Below, in pieces: positions 24,358 to 35,696 of a DNA stretch of 62,465 nt (positions are counted from its first letter, which is position 1; every line of letters begins with the position of its first letter). The DNA comes from an uncultured Prevotella sp. (GTDB lineage Bacteria; Bacteroidota; Bacteroidia; Bacteroidales; Bacteroidaceae), in NCBI GenBank assembly GCA_900543155.1, contig UQQN01000001.1, positions 1 through 62,465 on the forward strand. The letters are read 5' to 3'. The notes below the pieces were generated by a model, which made no database searches, was not told the origin of the DNA, and worked only from the letters and a program-made list of their open reading frames with translations. The position numbers and the translations under genes are program-made.

Positions 24358-24966
24358 TTAGTTTTTAGAGTACAACTCGACGATCAACTGCTCCTTGATG
24401 TTCTCAGGGATGTCAGCACGTTCGGGCTTGTGAAGAAGCTTGCCGCTCTTTGTAGTCTCATCCCATTCGATCCAAGGATACTTGCTGTGGTTGAAGCCTG
24501 CCAATGCATCGGCAATAACTTCGAGAGACTTAGACTTTTCGCGAACAGCTACGATCTGACCAGGCTTAACGCTGTAAGAAGCGATGTTTACCACGCGGCC
24601 ATCAACCGTGATGTGCTTGTGATTGACGAGCTGACGAGCTGCTGCACGAGTAGGAGCAATACCAAGACGGTATACTACATTGTCGAGACGGCACTCGAGG
24701 CTCTGGAGGAGAATTTCACCGGTAATGCCAGATGCAGAAGCTGCCTTTTCAAAAAGGTTGCGGAACTGCTTTTCGAGCACACCGTAAGTGTATTTTGCCT
24801 TCTGCTTTTCAGCGAGCATGACACCGTATTCAGAAGTCTTGCGACGACGGTTGTTGCCATGCTGTCCAGGAGGATAATTGCGCTTTGCCAACACCTTGTC
24901 AGCACCGAAGATAGCCTCACCAAACTTACGGGCGATACGAGACTTAGGGCCAATATATCTTGCCAT
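24358..24966 (-). CDS. rpsD: 30S ribosomal protein S4
   Basis: 202 residues. N-terminal S4 region ([20 protein letters not shown]) and an S4 RNA-binding domain around 90-155 ([29 protein letters not shown]). No zinc-binding cysteine cluster at the N-terminus. It binds 16S rRNA early in assembly and may regulate the operon as in other bacteria. Confidence 0.98.
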   Translation of the reverse strand: MARYIGPKSRIARKFGEAIFGADKVLAKRNYPPGQHGNNRRRKTSEYGVMLAEKQKAKYTYGVLEKQFRNLFEKAASASGITGEILLQSLECRLDNVVYRLGIAPTRAAARQLVNHKHITVDGRVVNIASYSVKPGQIVAVREKSKSLEVIADALAGFNHSKYPWIEWDETTKSGKLLHKPERADIPENIKEQLIVELYSKN

Positions 24967-25002
24967 TGTTTATCTTATTTCTTTTACGTTAAACTACGTT
25001 TG

Positions 25003-25392
25003 TTATACTCTTCTGCGCTTAGGAGGACGGCAACCGTTGTGGGGAAGCGGAGTAACGTCGATAATCTCTGTAACAGCGATACCAGCACCGTGGATAGCAC
25101 GGATAGCTGATTCACGACCATTACCGGGACCCTTAACGTATGCCTTCACCTTGCGAAGACCAAGGTCGTAAGCTACTTTGGCGCAATCCTGAGCGGCCAT
25201 CTGGGCTGCGTAAGGAGTGTTCTTCTTAGAACCACGGAAACCCATTTTACCGGCAGAAGACCAAGAAATAATCTGACCCTCGCTGTTTGCAAGAGACACA
25301 ATGATATTGTTGAAAGAGCTGTGTACGTGGAGTTGACCCATAGCGTCAACCTTCACGTTTCTCTTCTTTGCTGCAACTGTTTTCTTTGCCAT
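25003..25392 (-). CDS. rpsK: 30S ribosomal protein S11
   Basis: 129 residues; conserved [48 protein letters not shown] and the C-terminal [13 protein letters not shown]. Part of the 30S platform. Ten bases after rpsM. Confidence 0.98.
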   Translation of the reverse strand: MAKKTVAAKKRNVKVDAMGQLHVHSSFNNIIVSLANSEGQIISWSSAGKMGFRGSKKNTPYAAQMAAQDCAKVAYDLGLRKVKAYVKGPGNGRESAIRAIHGAGIAVTEIIDVTPLPHNGCRPPKRRRV

Positions 25393-25401
25393 ATCTATTT
25401 A

Positions 25402-25782
25402 TTATTTAGTAGCTTTCTTCTTGTTTGCAACGGTCTTTTTGCGACCCTTGCGAGTACGAGCATTGTTCTTTGTGCTTTGACCACGAACGGGAAGACCGTT
25501 ACGATGGCGAACACCACGGTAGCAACCGATGTCCATAAGACGCTTGATGTTCAGCTGGATTTCAGAGCGAAGGTCACCTTCTACCTTGTAACCAGCACCA
25601 ATGATCTCACGGATCTTGGCAGCTTGGTCGTCAGTCCAATCCTTCACTTTGATATCTCTGTCAATGCCGGCTTCGTCCAAGATTTTAGCCGAGCTACTAC
25701 GACCTATACCGTAGATGTAGGTCAGGGCGATCTCACCACGCTTGTTCTGAGGGAGGTCTACACCAACAATTCTTATTGCCAT
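25402..25782 (-). CDS. rpsM: 30S ribosomal protein S13
   Basis: 126 residues; starts [20 protein letters not shown], helix-two-turn-helix region [20 protein letters not shown], and basic tail ending [20 protein letters not shown]. Contacts the head of the 30S subunit and the P-site tRNA. Confidence 0.98.
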   Translation of the reverse strand: MAIRIVGVDLPQNKRGEIALTYIYGIGRSSSAKILDEAGIDRDIKVKDWTDDQAAKIREIIGAGYKVEGDLRSEIQLNIKRLMDIGCYRGVRHRNGLPVRGQSTKNNARTRKGRKKTVANKKKATK

Positions 25783-25810
25783 ATTTTATTTTGTTTATTG
25801 CGGAACTTGG

Positions 25811-25927
25811 TTAACCCTGACGCATTTTGAACTTAGGGTTCTTTTTGTTAATCACAAACAGACGGCCTTTGCGACGTACAATCTTGCAATCTGCAGACCG
25901 TTTCTTTAATGATGCTCTTGTTTTCAT
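25811..25927 (-). CDS. rpmJ: 50S ribosomal protein L36
   Basis: 38 codons read on the minus strand from the ATG at 25927 to TAA: begins [20 protein letters not shown] and ends [11 protein letters not shown]. Only one Cys remains, so this is the zinc-less form of L36. Position between infA and rpsM is the standard one. Confidence 0.96.
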   Translation of the reverse strand: MKTRASLKKRSADCKIVRRKGRLFVINKKNPKFKMRQG

Positions 25928-25937
25928 TATGTTTTGT

Positions 25938-26156
25938 TTATTTGTATCTGAACACAATTCTTCCTTTCGAAAGATCGTACGGACTCATTTCTACTTTCAC
26001 CTTATCACCAGGAAGGATTTTGATGTAGTGCATACGCATCTTACCTGAAATGTGAGCGGTGATTTCGTGTCCGTTCTCTAATTCTACACGGAACATAGCA
26101 TTGCTCAATGCTTCAACGATTGTCCCGTCTTGTTCGATAGCAGCTTCCTTTGCCAT
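25938..26156 (-). CDS. infA: Translation initiation factor IF-1
   Basis: 72 residues, S1-like OB fold: [40 protein letters not shown] and [15 protein letters not shown]. Binds the A site of the 30S subunit during initiation. One base separates it from map. Confidence 0.98.
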   Translation of the reverse strand: MAKEAAIEQDGTIVEALSNAMFRVELENGHEITAHISGKMRMHYIKILPGDKVKVEMSPYDLSKGRIVFRYK

Positions 26157-26157
26157 A

Positions 26158-26952
26158 TTAATGTTTTTGTCTTTCTACTTCTTCAATTTCTGCAAACGAC
26201 GACATGATGTCGGCCTTGCCATGATGAATGGCTATTGTATGCTCAAAATGAGCTGCCGGTTTGCCGTCGCGTGTGATGACACCCCAGCGGTCTTCGAGCA
26301 TTGCTAACTCATGGTTTCCCATTGTAATCATGGGCTCAATGGCAATGCACAAACCATTTTTTAATTGTTTGCCAGTGCCTTGCTTGCCATAGTTGGGTAC
26401 TTGAGGATCTTCGTGCATTTCATGACCAATGCCATGACCTACGAACTCACGTACCACACCATAACCATGCTCTTCGCAATGGTGCTGTACTGCATAGCCA
26501 ATGTCTCCCAAACGGTGTCCAGCGATAGCTTGCTCTATACCTTTGTAAAGTGATTCCTTCGTTACACGAAGCAATTCTTTTACTTCGGGCTTAACCTCGC
26601 CAACACAAAATGTGTAACAAGAGTCTCCGCAAAAACCATCTATAAACGTACCGCAATCAACCGAAACAATATCACCATCACGCAGCGGTTCGTCATTTGG
26701 TATACCATGCACAACAACATTATTGACTGATGTGCAAATGGAAGCAGGGAAAGGACCGCCATACGGATTAGGAAATCCCTTAAACGTTGGCTCAGCGCCA
26801 TGATCCCTTATAAATTGTTCAGCCAAGGTGTCCAACTGACGGGTTGTGACACCCGGCTCAACAACTTTTGCTATTTCAGTGAGCGTTGCGCTAACCAACA
26901 AGTTGGCTTTGCGCAACAACTCTATCTCATCGTCGGTCTTCAGATAAATCAT
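26158..26952 (-). CDS. map: Methionine aminopeptidase, type I
   Basis: 264 residues. Metal ligands of the pita-bread fold are visible: [16 protein letters not shown] (Asp pair), [12 protein letters not shown] (His), AIEPMIT (Glu) and the final Glu in AAHFEHTI. Removes the N-terminal methionine of new proteins. Its place between secY and infA is common in bacteria. Confidence 0.97.
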   Translation of the reverse strand: MIYLKTDDEIELLRKANLLVSATLTEIAKVVEPGVTTRQLDTLAEQFIRDHGAEPTFKGFPNPYGGPFPASICTSVNNVVVHGIPNDEPLRDGDIVSVDCGTFIDGFCGDSCYTFCVGEVKPEVKELLRVTKESLYKGIEQAIAGHRLGDIGYAVQHHCEEHGYGVVREFVGHGIGHEMHEDPQVPNYGKQGTGKQLKNGLCIAIEPMITMGNHELAMLEDRWGVITRDGKPAAHFEHTIAIHHGKADIMSSFAEIEEVERQKH

Positions 26953-26964
26953 TCAGACTAAGTA

Positions 26965-28314
26965 TTAATAGGCAGCTACCTTCGTTGAACGTGTGCGGAC
27001 ATGTCCTGAATTGAGCAGTCCATCATAGTGACGCACCAAGAGGTGACTTTCAATTTGCTGTAACGTGTCCAAAACTACACCCACAAGGATGAGCAATGAG
27101 GTTCCACCAAAGAATTGGGCAAACTCTTGCTTTACGCCGAAGATACCTGCAAAGGCGGGCATGATAGCGATTAAAGCGATAAAGAGAGAACCAGGGAATG
27201 TGATGCGTGACATCACCTCATCCAAGTAATCTGCAGTGGGTTTGCCAGGCTTTACGCCGGGAATGAAACCATTGTTACGCTTCATATCTTCAGCCATCTG
27301 AACTGGGTTCAAAGTGATAGCTGTGTAGAAGTACGTAAACGCTACAATCAAAATGACGAACACTACGTTGTAAAGAACGCTCGTGTGGTCCAAGAACTGA
27401 TTCAGTGCCCAACTACCTCCATTCTTGGAAACAGTTTGTGCAAGAGTCAGGGGAATGAACATGATAGCTTGTGCGAAGATGATAGGCATTACGTTGGCAG
27501 CAAAAAGCTTCAACGGAATGTACTGGCGAGCACCGCCAACAGCACGATTCCCTTCAATGCGCTGAGCATACTGTACAGGAACCTTGCGAGTTGCCTTTAC
27601 AAGCATAATAGCCAACGCCATTACGAAGAGCAATGCGATAATCTCAAAGAGGAACTTAATTAAGCCACCTCCCTCAGCACCGCTGAATGCTGTAACAAAT
27701 TCAGCAACAAAGGCACTCGGCATACGAGCAATGATACCAATCATAATGATAAGTGACACACCATTGCCGACGCCCTTGTCGGTGATTCTTTCGCCAAGCC
27801 ACAGGATAAACATACTACCTGCCGCAAGGATAATCGTAGACGAGAACATGAACCAAAATCCATCTCCTACCAAAAAAGCACCTGAACCAGCGGTCTGTGC
27901 CTTCAAGTTAATCAGATACGTCGGAGCCTGGAAAAGCAGAATTGCTATTGTCAACCAACGCGTATACTGATTGATTTTTCTACGACCACTCTCACCTTCA
28001 CGCTGCATCTTTTGGAAATAAGGCACCGCGATGGCAAGAAGCTGGATGACAATCGATGCAGAAATGTAAGGCATGATACCTAACGCAAACACCGAAGCGT
28101 TTGAGAAAGCACCACCCGAGAACATATTCAACAAGGACATCAAACCTTCGCTCGTTTGATTCTGGAGAGCTTCCAAACGTGCAGGGTCGATACCCGGAAG
28201 CACGATGAACGAGCCGAAGCGGTATATAGCAACAAAGAGAATAGTAATGAGGAGGCGTGTGCGCAAATCCTCAATTCTCCAAATGTTCTTGATGGTCTCG
28301 ATTATTTTTTTCAT
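26965..28314 (-). CDS. secY: Preprotein translocase subunit SecY
   Basis: 449 residues with ten membrane spans. Plug and first-span region RFGSFIVLPGIDPARLEALQ, GIMPYISASIVIQLL, and VPYFQKMQREGESGRRKINQ. Forms the protein-conducting channel with SecE (encoded at 61174). 12 bases upstream of map. Confidence 0.97.
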   Translation of the reverse strand: MKKIIETIKNIWRIEDLRTRLLITILFVAIYRFGSFIVLPGIDPARLEALQNQTSEGLMSLLNMFSGGAFSNASVFALGIMPYISASIVIQLLAIAVPYFQKMQREGESGRRKINQYTRWLTIAILLFQAPTYLINLKAQTAGSGAFLVGDGFWFMFSSTIILAAGSMFILWLGERITDKGVGNGVSLIIMIGIIARMPSAFVAEFVTAFSGAEGGGLIKFLFEIIALLFVMALAIMLVKATRKVPVQYAQRIEGNRAVGGARQYIPLKLFAANVMPIIFAQAIMFIPLTLAQTVSKNGGSWALNQFLDHTSVLYNVVFVILIVAFTYFYTAITLNPVQMAEDMKRNNGFIPGVKPGKPTADYLDEVMSRITFPGSLFIALIAIMPAFAGIFGVKQEFAQFFGGTSLLILVGVVLDTLQQIESHLLVRHYDGLLNSGHVRTRSTKVAAY

Positions 28315-28328
28315 CGAAGTAGGTTTGA

Positions 28329-28775
28329 TTAGATTTTTGTAGCTGTGCCACCAACTGCTGCAATAGCAGCTTCGGCAGACTTGGAGAATGCGTGAGCCTC
28401 TACGGTCAATTTAGCCTTGAGTTCACCATTACCAAGGATCTTCACCAACTGGCTTGAAGAAATGAAACCTGCAGCCTGAAGCTCTGCAACGCCAATCTTC
28501 TCAAGGTTCTTAGCCTCGGCAAGAGCCTGAAGAGTTGACAAGTTGATAGCCTTATATTCTACACGGTTGATATTCTTAAAACCGAACTTGGGAAGACGAC
28601 GCTGCAAAGGCATCTGACCACCTTCGAAACCAATCTTCTTGCTATAACCAGAACGCTGCTTGGCACCCTTGTGACCGCGAGTAGAAGTACCGCCCATGCC
28701 CGAACCGGGACCACGGCCAATACGCTTGCACGAATGAGTAGCACCATTAGCAGGTTTTAATGTATGTAATTTCAT
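28329..28775 (-). CDS. rplO: 50S ribosomal protein L15
   Basis: 148 residues; N-terminal Gly/Arg-rich extension ([20 protein letters not shown]) and globular C-terminal part ([17 protein letters not shown]). Between rpmD and secY as usual. Confidence 0.98.
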   Translation of the reverse strand: MKLHTLKPANGATHSCKRIGRGPGSGMGGTSTRGHKGAKQRSGYSKKIGFEGGQMPLQRRLPKFGFKNINRVEYKAINLSTLQALAEAKNLEKIGVAELQAAGFISSSQLVKILGNGELKAKLTVEAHAFSKSAEAAIAAVGGTATKI

Positions 28776-28795
28776 AAAGCTTCTTTATTTGAAAA

Positions 28796-28972
28796 TTATT
28801 CTACGACCGTTACTAAGTGGTGTACCTTGCGAATCATACCGCGGAGAACAGGAGTATCTTCCTTTTCAACGATGTGGTTCATCTTAGTAAGACCCAGTGC
28901 ATCGAGTGTGCGTTTCTGGTCCTTGGGAGCACCGATACGGCTCTTCGTCTGTTGTATCTTAATCGTTGCCAT
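28796..28972 (-). CDS. rpmD: 50S ribosomal protein L30
   Basis: 58 codons from the ATG at 28972: MATIKIQQTKSRIGAPKDQK, then LGLTKMNHIVEKEDTPVLRG, ending VHHLVTVVE and TAA. Normal length for L30; lies between rpsE and rplO. Confidence 0.97.
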   Translation of the reverse strand: MATIKIQQTKSRIGAPKDQKRTLDALGLTKMNHIVEKEDTPVLRGMIRKVHHLVTVVE

Positions 28973-28978
28973 AATTCT

Positions 28979-29485
28979 TTATCCTCTGAATACTTTTTCC
29001 ATAGAAACACCACGGTGCTGAGCAACCGTACGTGCATCACGCATTTCACTCAAAGCCAAGATAGTAGCCTTAACGAGGTTGTGAGGATTAGAAGAACCCT
29101 TTGACTTAGCAAGAACGTTCTTTACACCAACACTCTCGAGCACGGCACGCATAGCGCCACCGGCTACAACTCCTGTACCTTCAGCGGCGGGGAGGATAAG
29201 AACCTCAGCACCACCAAAGCGAGCAGCTTGCTCGTGGGGTACAGTACCCTTGAGAACGGGAACCTTAACCAAATTCTTCTTAGCTGCCTCAACGCCCTTA
29301 GCAATAGCTGCTGTAACTTCACCAGCCTTACCAAGACCATAACCAATAACGCCCTTACCGTCACCTACTACTACGATAGCAGCAAAAGTGAATGTACGAC
29401 CACCCTTGGTAACCTTGACAACACGATTGATAGCAACCAGTCTATCCTTTAACTCTTCTGTATTTACGTTTACTCTGTTTGCCAT
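28979..29485 (-). CDS. rpsE: 30S ribosomal protein S5
   Basis: 168 residues. Double-stranded RNA-binding domain ([20 protein letters not shown]) and C-terminal domain with [20 protein letters not shown]. Affects decoding accuracy at the 30S shoulder. Confidence 0.98.
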   Translation of the reverse strand: MANRVNVNTEELKDRLVAINRVVKVTKGGRTFTFAAIVVVGDGKGVIGYGLGKAGEVTAAIAKGVEAAKKNLVKVPVLKGTVPHEQAARFGGAEVLILPAAEGTGVVAGGAMRAVLESVGVKNVLAKSKGSSNPHNLVKATILALSEMRDARTVAQHRGVSMEKVFRG

Positions 29486-29493
29486 AATCTTAT

Positions 29494-29838
29494 TTAGAAT
29501 TTAAGTCCGCCTTTGCGGGCACCTTCTGCAACTTCTTTAACACGACCATGGTAGAGGTAGCCATTACGATCGAAAACGACCTCAGTGATACCTGCAGCAA
29601 TAGCCTTTGCTGCAACAGCTTCGCCTACCTTTGCAGCCTGTTCCTTCTTAGGCATAGTTTCCATACCTAATGAAGAAGCTGAAACGAGCGTAGAAGCTGT
29701 CTCGTCGTTGATAACTTGTACGTAGATCTGCTTGTTGCTGCGGAATACAGTCAAACGGGGACGAGCAGCAGTTCCAGAGATCTTATTACGAACCCGATAT
29801 TTGATTTTTACGCGTCTTTGTTCTTTTTTCGTAGTCAT
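29494..29838 (-). CDS. rplR: 50S ribosomal protein L18
   Basis: 114 residues; [31 protein letters not shown] and the C-terminal [20 protein letters not shown]. Binds 5S rRNA with L5. Confidence 0.98.
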   Translation of the reverse strand: MTTKKEQRRVKIKYRVRNKISGTAARPRLTVFRSNKQIYVQVINDETASTLVSASSLGMETMPKKEQAAKVGEAVAAKAIAAGITEVVFDRNGYLYHGRVKEVAEGARKGGLKF

Positions 29839-29855
29839 AATCTTACAGATTTAAA

Positions 29856-30425
29856 TTACTTAGCACCAGCGGACTTACCAGACTTACGACGAATCTGCTC
29901 GCCCACATAGAGAATACCCTTACCCTTGTAAGGTTCAGGTTTGCGGAAAGAACGGATTTTCGCGCATACGAGACCGAGCAATTGCTTGTCGCATGACTCG
30001 AGCTTGATATACGGGTTTTTGTTTCGTTCAGACTTCGTCTCAACCTTAACTTCGGCAGGAACCTGAAGGAAGATGGCGTGAGTGTAGCCCAAGTTGAACT
30101 CAATGAGGTTGCCTTGGTTAGACACACGGTAACCTACACCAACGAGTTCCATTTCCTTTGAGTAACCTTCAGAAACACCAACAACCATGTTGTTTACAAG
30201 TGAACGATACAAGCCGTGGAAAGCTTGCTTCTGCTTCTGTTCAACAGTGTCGTTAGCTTCATCGATAGCGAAAGTGATTTCGTTGTTCTCGATTGTGACG
30301 ATGATGGAAGGATCAACAGCCTGGCTGAGCTCACCCTTCGGTCCTTTTACAGACACTACATTATCCTTCAGGGTAACTGTTACACCTGCAGGGATGTTAA
30401 TCGGCAATTTACCTATTCTAGACAT
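29856..30425 (-). CDS. rplF: 50S ribosomal protein L6
   Basis: 189 residues with the two L6 repeats (MSRIGKLPINIPAGVTVTLK ... and a second copy from about residue 85). C-terminal signature PEPYKGKGILYVGEQIRRKS. Located near the factor-binding site of the 50S subunit. Confidence 0.98.
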   Translation of the reverse strand: MSRIGKLPINIPAGVTVTLKDNVVSVKGPKGELSQAVDPSIIVTIENNEITFAIDEANDTVEQKQKQAFHGLYRSLVNNMVVGVSEGYSKEMELVGVGYRVSNQGNLIEFNLGYTHAIFLQVPAEVKVETKSERNKNPYIKLESCDKQLLGLVCAKIRSFRKPEPYKGKGILYVGEQIRRKSGKSAGAK

Positions 30426-30440
30426 TTTGTTCCTCCTAAA

Positions 30441-30836
30441 TTAATATACGTAGCAAAGAACTTCACCACCAATCTTAAGATCAGCAGCTGCCTTGTTTGT
30501 CATTACACCCTTAGAAGTAGAGATGATAGCAACACCAAGACCATTGATAACACGGGGCATTTCACGGTAACCAGTATACTTACGCATACCGGGCTTAGAA
30601 ACACGGATCAACTTTTTGATAGCGTTCACCTTAGTCTGAGGATTGTACTTAAGAGCAATCTTGATAGTGCCCTGAGCACCATCTTCCTCGAACTTGTAGT
30701 TGAGGATGTAGCCCTGATCGAAGAGGATCTTAGTGATATCCTTCTTCAAGTTTGACGCAGGCACTTCAACCACACGGTGCTTTGCCTGGATAGCATTACG
30801 CAAACGCGTAAGATAATCTGCTATAGGATCTGTCAT
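30441..30836 (-). CDS. rpsH: 30S ribosomal protein S8
   Basis: 131 residues from the ATG at 30836 (MTDPIADYLTRLRNAIQAKH), which matches the family start; the longer frame to 30875 has no family support. C-terminal signature GVMTNKAAADLKIGGEVLCY. Binds 16S rRNA helix 21 and in E. coli represses this operon. Confidence 0.98.
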   Translation of the reverse strand: MTDPIADYLTRLRNAIQAKHRVVEVPASNLKKDITKILFDQGYILNYKFEEDGAQGTIKIALKYNPQTKVNAIKKLIRVSKPGMRKYTGYREMPRVINGLGVAIISTSKGVMTNKAAADLKIGGEVLCYVY

Positions 30837-30903
30837 TTTTGTGAATTGTTTAATTAATCGGGACAACCCCGACAATATTAAATAATAAATTGGAATTTGT
30901 TCT

Positions 30904-31206
30904 TTACCAGCTGGCCTTCTTTACGCCGGGAATCAAACCGTTAGAAGCCATTTCGCGGAACTGAATACGCGAGAGACCGAAGAGGCGAATGTAACCCTTG
31001 GGACGACCCGTGATCTTGCAGCGATTGTGCAGACGGATAGGATTGGCATTGCGAGGGATCTTCTGGAGCTTACGAGCAGCCTCGTAAGCTTCCACGGGAT
31101 CATTCGACTTATTGACAATTTCCTTGAGCGCTGCACGCTTGGCGGCGTACTTAGCGACGAGCTTAGCACGCTTCACTTCGCGTGCCTTCATTGACTCTTT
31201 TGCCAT
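30904..31206 (-). CDS. rpsN: 30S ribosomal protein S14
   Basis: 100 residues, the long zinc-free form (a single Cys, no CxxC pairs). [20 protein letters not shown] and the C-terminal PGVKKASW are diagnostic. Confidence 0.98.
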   Translation of the reverse strand: MAKESMKAREVKRAKLVAKYAAKRAALKEIVNKSNDPVEAYEAARKLQKIPRNANPIRLHNRCKITGRPKGYIRLFGLSRIQFREMASNGLIPGVKKASW

Positions 31207-31215
31207 AGTTTCGAA

Positions 31216-31770
31216 TTAGTTTTTAGCGTTTTTGAAAGGAAGACCGAATTCCTTGAGGAGAGCGTAACCCTCTTCGTCGGTAGGAGCAGTAGTCACGAAA
31301 GTGATGTTCATACCGAGGATACGATCGATAGTATCGATATTGATTTCAGGGAAGATAATCTGTTCCTGAATACCGAGTGTGTAGTTACCACGACCATCGA
31401 ACTTGCTTTCGATACCCTTGAAGTCACGGATACGGGGCAAAGCCACGCGAACGAGTTTCTCGAGGAACTCATACATGTGCTCGCGACGAAGAGTAACCAT
31501 AACACCGATAGGCATCTTTTTACGGAGCTTGAAGTTAGCAACGTCCTTCTTAGAAACAGTTGCAACAGCCTTCTGACCGGTGATAGCAGTAAGTTCGTTG
31601 ATAGCTACATCGATGATTTTCTTATCAGCAGTAGCAATACCAAGACCCTGATTGATTACGATCTTCTTCAGTGCGGGGATTTGCATTGATGAAGAATAGT
31701 TGAATTGCTTCATCAGAGCCGGGGCAATACGCTCTGCATATTCTTTCTTAAGTTGTGCTGTATTACTCAT
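31216..31770 (-). CDS. rplE: 50S ribosomal protein L5
   Basis: 184 residues; [40 protein letters not shown] and [20 protein letters not shown]. Binds 5S rRNA. Its ATG overlaps the rplX stop by one base, suggesting coupled translation. Confidence 0.98.
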   Translation of the reverse strand: MSNTAQLKKEYAERIAPALMKQFNYSSSMQIPALKKIVINQGLGIATADKKIIDVAINELTAITGQKAVATVSKKDVANFKLRKKMPIGVMVTLRREHMYEFLEKLVRVALPRIRDFKGIESKFDGRGNYTLGIQEQIIFPEINIDTIDRILGMNITFVTTAPTDEEGYALLKEFGLPFKNAKN

Positions 31771-32090
31771 TACTTAATCTCCTCTCCTGATTTTTTAGCG
31801 AAACGTACCAACTTGCCTTCATCGTTCTTACGACGACCGATACGAGTAGGCTTACCAGTCTTGGGGTCAACTACGTTCAGGTTAGAAATGTGAATAGGAG
31901 CCTCCATCTTTACGATGCCACCCTGAGGGTTCTTAGCGCTAGGCTTCTGGCTCTTAGAGACCATGTTGACGCCCTCAACGATGGCACGCTGCTTTTCAAC
32001 GAGGACCTTAGTGACCTTACCGGTCTTGCCCTTGTCTTCACCGGCGTTTACATAGACGGTGTCGCCTTTTTTGATATGTAACTTACTCAT
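31770..32090 (-). CDS. rplX: 50S ribosomal protein L24
   Basis: 106 residues with an N-terminal KOW motif ([20 protein letters not shown]) and [20 protein letters not shown]. An assembly initiator of the 50S subunit. Stop overlaps rplE start. Confidence 0.98.
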   Translation of the reverse strand: MSKLHIKKGDTVYVNAGEDKGKTGKVTKVLVEKQRAIVEGVNMVSKSQKPSAKNPQGGIVKMEAPIHISNLNVVDPKTGKPTRIGRRKNDEGKLVRFAKKSGEEIK

Positions 32091-32110
32091 TACTTTCTTT
32101 GAAATCTTGA

Positions 32111-32476
32111 TTAAAGTACTTCAGGTGCCAAAGACACGACCTTCATGTTGACAGCGCGGAGTTCACGAGCCACGGGGCCGAAGATACGGCTACCTCTCAG
32201 TTCACCGGCATTGTTGAGCAATACGCAAGCATTGTCATCAAAACGGATGTAAGAACCGTCAGCACGACGGATTTCTTTTTTGGTACGAACGATCAAAGCC
32301 TTTGATACAGTACCTTTCTTAATATCGCTTGACGGGATTACGTTCTTTACAGAAACGACAATCACATCACCGACTGAAGCGTAACGACGCTTAGTACCAC
32401 CGAGAACGCGGATGCAGAGAGCCTCGCGTGCGCCGCTGTTGTCGGCAACTGTCAATCTTGATTCTGCTTGTATCAT
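32111..32476 (-). CDS. rplN: 50S ribosomal protein L14
   Basis: 121 residues; [40 protein letters not shown] and the C-terminal [10 protein letters not shown]. Two bases behind rpsQ. Confidence 0.98.
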   Translation of the reverse strand: MIQAESRLTVADNSGAREALCIRVLGGTKRRYASVGDVIVVSVKNVIPSSDIKKGTVSKALIVRTKKEIRRADGSYIRFDDNACVLLNNAGELRGSRIFGPVARELRAVNMKVVSLAPEVL

Positions 32477-32478
32477 AA

Positions 32479-32745
32479 TTATTTAGCTCTTTCAACAATT
32501 TCTACAACTCTCCAACGCTTAGTCTTGCTCAAGGGGCGAGTTTCCATGATGAGCACGGTATCGCCGACATTGCAGTCGTTTTTCTCGTCGTGAGCGTGAT
32601 ACTTTTTCGTCTTTGAGATAAATTTACCGTAAATGGGGTGCTTCTCTTTGAACTTAGCAGCTACAACAATGGTTTTGTCCATCTTGTTGCTGATAACGAC
32701 ACCCTGTCTTGTTTTTCTTAAGTTTCTAGCTTCCATCTGGACCAT
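32479..32745 (-). CDS. rpsQ: 30S ribosomal protein S17
   Basis: 88 residues; either ATG at 32745 or the one three codons on ([12 protein letters not shown]) fits. OB-fold protein with [20 protein letters not shown] and [20 protein letters not shown]. Confidence 0.97.
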   Translation of the reverse strand: MVQMEARNLRKTRQGVVISNKMDKTIVVAAKFKEKHPIYGKFISKTKKYHAHDEKNDCNVGDTVLIMETRPLSKTKRWRVVEIVERAK

Positions 32746-32747
32746 TA

Positions 32748-32942
32748 TTACTTGTTAAGTTCGATTTCTCTCAACACTGTCTTCATCTGAGCGATGGTGC
32801 GACGCGCAGCCTTGATCTGTGAAGGATTTTCCAGAGGAGAGATGCTGTGGTTGAGCACCAGCTGATTGTATTTAGCGACCTCGTCAGCAATACGCTGTGA
32901 AAGCTCGGCTGCGGGGATTTGACGAATTTCTGAAATCTTCAT
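32748..32942 (-). CDS. rpmC: 50S ribosomal protein L29
   Basis: 64 residues, two-helix protein: [20 protein letters not shown] and [17 protein letters not shown]. At the exit tunnel of the ribosome. Two bases on either side to its neighbours. Confidence 0.97.
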   Translation of the reverse strand: MKISEIRQIPAAELSQRIADEVAKYNQLVLNHSISPLENPSQIKAARRTIAQMKTVLREIELNK

Positions 32943-32944
32943 GA

Positions 32945-33370
32945 TTAGGCGTTTTTGTCGTAGTCGTGTCTAACAACGAATTTAGTAGTAACGGGGAGTT
33001 TCTGCGCAGCCAAACGGAGAGCTTCCTTGGCTACTTCGAAAGGTACACCTTCGATTTCGAAGATGATACGGCCCGGAGTGATGGGGAATACGTAACCCAC
33101 GGGATCACCTTTACCCTTACCCATACGTACATCGGCAGGCTTCTTGGTGATAGGTTTATCGGGGAAGATACGAATCCAGCTCTGACCTTCACGCTGCATG
33201 TAACGTGTCATGGCCACACGGGCTGCTTCGATTTGACGACCGGTGAGCCAGTGCGTATCGAGGCTCTTGATGCCGAAGCTACCAAAAGCAAGCTGGTTGC
33301 CACGCTGTGCGTTACCTTTGCAACGGCCTTTTTGCGGTCTTCTGTATTTTGTTCTTTTCGGTTGTAACAT
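32945..33370 (-). CDS. rplP: 50S ribosomal protein L16
   Basis: 141 residues; [40 protein letters not shown] and [12 protein letters not shown]. Contacts the A-site tRNA region of the 50S subunit. Confidence 0.98.
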   Translation of the reverse strand: MLQPKRTKYRRPQKGRCKGNAQRGNQLAFGSFGIKSLDTHWLTGRQIEAARVAMTRYMQREGQSWIRIFPDKPITKKPADVRMGKGKGDPVGYVFPITPGRIIFEIEGVPFEVAKEALRLAAQKLPVTTKFVVRHDYDKNA

Positions 33371-33393
33371 AATACTCTAACTGAAAAATCTGA

Positions 33394-34122
33394 TTAGCGG
33401 TTGTTGTTTCTCTTGTTACGGAACTTGCGGCCACCGTTAAAGTTACCATTGCCACGAGTTTCCTTTTCCTGAGTGAAGTTAGGAGCGAGGTCACGCTTTC
33501 CATAAACTTCGCCACGGCAAATCCAAACCTTGATGCCGAGCAAACCTACCTTTGTGAGAGCTTCACACTGGCAGTAGTCGATATCAGCACGGAGAGTGTG
33601 GAGAGGAGTACGTCCTTCCTTGAACATTTCCTTGCGGGCCATTTCAGCACCGTTAAGACGTCCGCAGATTTGCACCTTGATACCTTCTGCACCCATGCGC
33701 ATAGCGTTAGCAATAGCCATTTTGATAGCGCGGCGGTAAGCGATTTTGCCTTCAACCTGGCGAGCGATGCTCTTACCAACGATATTAGCATCGAGGTCGG
33801 GCTTCTTCACTTCGAAGATATTGATTTGAACGTCCTTATCGGTGATCTTCTTCAGTTCTTCTTTGAGTTTATCAACTTCTGCACCACCCTTACCGATGAT
33901 GATACCGGGGCGTGAAGTGCAAACTGTGATAGTGATGATCTTCGGAGTACGTTCGATTACGATACGAGATACGCTAGCGTTAGCCAAACGAGCGTCGAGA
34001 TACTTACGGATTTTGCTGTCTTCGAGGATATTGTCACCGAAGTTGTTGCCACCGAACCAGTTAGAATCCCAACCGCGAATAATACCAAGTCGGTTACTTA
34101 TCGGATTTACTTTCTGTCCCAT
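33394..34122 (-). CDS. rpsC: 30S ribosomal protein S3
   Basis: 242 residues. KH domain around 40-110 ([20 protein letters not shown]) and C-terminal domain ([20 protein letters not shown]). Ends in a short Asn/Arg/Gly-rich tail ([17 protein letters not shown]) beyond the E. coli length. Confidence 0.98.
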   Translation of the reverse strand: MGQKVNPISNRLGIIRGWDSNWFGGNNFGDNILEDSKIRKYLDARLANASVSRIVIERTPKIITITVCTSRPGIIIGKGGAEVDKLKEELKKITDKDVQINIFEVKKPDLDANIVGKSIARQVEGKIAYRRAIKMAIANAMRMGAEGIKVQICGRLNGAEMARKEMFKEGRTPLHTLRADIDYCQCEALTKVGLLGIKVWICRGEVYGKRDLAPNFTQEKETRGNGNFNGGRKFRNKRNNNR

Positions 34123-34127
34123 ATCGA

Positions 34128-34526
34128 TTAATCATTATTTTTAGTACCCACGAACAAAGTTACGTGGTTTGAACGTTTACGAATTCTATAACCTCTACCC
34201 TGCGGAGCCGGACGCATACGCTTGAGCGTAACACCTTCGTCAACAAAAATCTTGGTTATAAACAATTCGCCATCTTCAGCCTTGCGATCGTTCTTCTGTT
34301 CCCAGTTAGCGATTGCCGAACGCAACAGCTTTTCGAGTACTTCAGAAGCAGCCTTCTTAGAGAACTTGAGGGTGCCGAGGGCGCGATTCACCTCCATGCC
34401 GCGCACCATGTCTACAACGTAGCGCATTTTGCGGGGTGAAGAGGGAACATTTTGCAATTTTGCAAAATATTGGGTCTTCAGGGCTTCTTTTCTTTTTTCA
34501 GCCGCTAATCTTTTTCTTGCTCCCAT
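34128..34526 (-). CDS. rplV: 50S ribosomal protein L22
   Basis: 132 residues; core with [20 protein letters not shown] and [20 protein letters not shown], the beta-hairpin that lines the exit tunnel. Confidence 0.98.
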   Translation of the reverse strand: MGARKRLAAEKRKEALKTQYFAKLQNVPSSPRKMRYVVDMVRGMEVNRALGTLKFSKKAASEVLEKLLRSAIANWEQKNDRKAEDGELFITKIFVDEGVTLKRMRPAPQGRGYRIRKRSNHVTLFVGTKNND

Positions 34527-34569
34527 TATTTAAATTATTCTTTTTTGTTTCTGGATTGAAAAGTCCTGC

Positions 34570-34839
34570 TTACTTTTTCTTGTTACCAGCATGACCGCCG
34601 AACTTGCGGGTGGGTGCGAACTCACCGAGCTTGTGGCCAACCATGTTTTCAGTAACATAAACAGGGATGAATTTGTTTCCGTTGTGAACTGCAATGGTAT
34701 GACCAACGAAGTCGGGCGATATCATTGAAGCTCTGGCCCATGTCTTCACCACGTTTTTCTTACCGCTTTCGTTCATGGCAAGAACTTTCTTTTCGAGAGA
34801 GACTGCGATGTACGGGCCTTTTTTAAGAGAACGACTCAT
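34570..34839 (-). CDS. rpsS: 30S ribosomal protein S19
   Basis: 89 residues; [40 protein letters not shown] and [19 protein letters not shown]. In the 30S head next to S13. Confidence 0.98.
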   Translation of the reverse strand: MSRSLKKGPYIAVSLEKKVLAMNESGKKNVVKTWARASMISPDFVGHTIAVHNGNKFIPVYVTENMVGHKLGEFAPTRKFGGHAGNKKK

Positions 34840-34864
34840 AAATTCTTCTTTGTTTTAGTGCTTG

Positions 34865-35689
34865 TTACTTTTTACGTCTTTCGATAATGTACTTGTTCGA
34901 CTGCTTCTTAGGAGCTCTTGTCTTCAAGCCCTTAGCATACAAACCAGTACGTGAGCGTGGGTGACCACCACTCTGACGGCCTTCACCACCACCCATCGGG
35001 TGATCAACAGGGTTCATTACAACACCACGGTTGTGAGGACGACGTCCCAACCAGCGTGAGCGACCTGCCTTACCTGATGATTCGAGAGCATGATCTGAGT
35101 TACCTACGCTACCGATAGTAGCTTTGCAAGCACTGAGGATTTGGCGAGTTTCACCTGAAGGCAACTTGATAACACAATACTTACCTTCACGTGAGGTGAG
35201 CTGTGCGAAGTTACCAGCAGAACGAACGAGCAAAGCGCCTTGACCAGGACGGAGCTCGATGTTGTGGATAACGGTACCAACGGGGATGTTCTGCAAGGGA
35301 AGAGCGTTACCTACTTCAGGAGCAGCTTCAGCACCAGACATAATCTGATCGCCAACCTTCAATCCATTAGGAGCAATGATATAACGTTTTTCACCATCAG
35401 CATAGAAGAGCAATGCGATACGAGCTGAACGGTTAGGATCATACTCGATAGTCTTCACAACTGCGGGTACACCGTCTTTCTCACGCTTAAAGTCGATGAA
35501 GCGGAATTTTCTCTTGTGGCCACCACCGAGATAACGCATAGTCATCTTACCAGTGTTGTTGCGACCGCCTGAGACGCGCTTACCGTAAACGAGAGATTTT
35601 TCTGGTACGGATGCAGTAATTTCTTCGAACGTACCAATAATTTTGTGTCTCTGCCCCGGTGTAGTGGGCTTAAATTTACGTACTGCCAT
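34865..35689 (-). CDS. rplB: 50S ribosomal protein L2
   Basis: 274 residues, normal length. [40 protein letters not shown], and the catalytic-centre loop [20 protein letters not shown] with the conserved His. Confidence 0.98.
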   Translation of the reverse strand: MAVRKFKPTTPGQRHKIIGTFEEITASVPEKSLVYGKRVSGGRNNTGKMTMRYLGGGHKRKFRFIDFKREKDGVPAVVKTIEYDPNRSARIALLFYADGEKRYIIAPNGLKVGDQIMSGAEAAPEVGNALPLQNIPVGTVIHNIELRPGQGALLVRSAGNFAQLTSREGKYCVIKLPSGETRQILSACKATIGSVGNSDHALESSGKAGRSRWLGRRPHNRGVVMNPVDHPMGGGEGRQSGGHPRSRTGLYAKGLKTRAPKKQSNKYIIERRKK

Positions 35690-35696
35690 TATTTAT

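Noticed and set aside
24430..25110. 226-codon plus-strand frame over rpsD/rpsK
   Set aside because: Shadow of two ribosomal protein genes; no promoter or domain.
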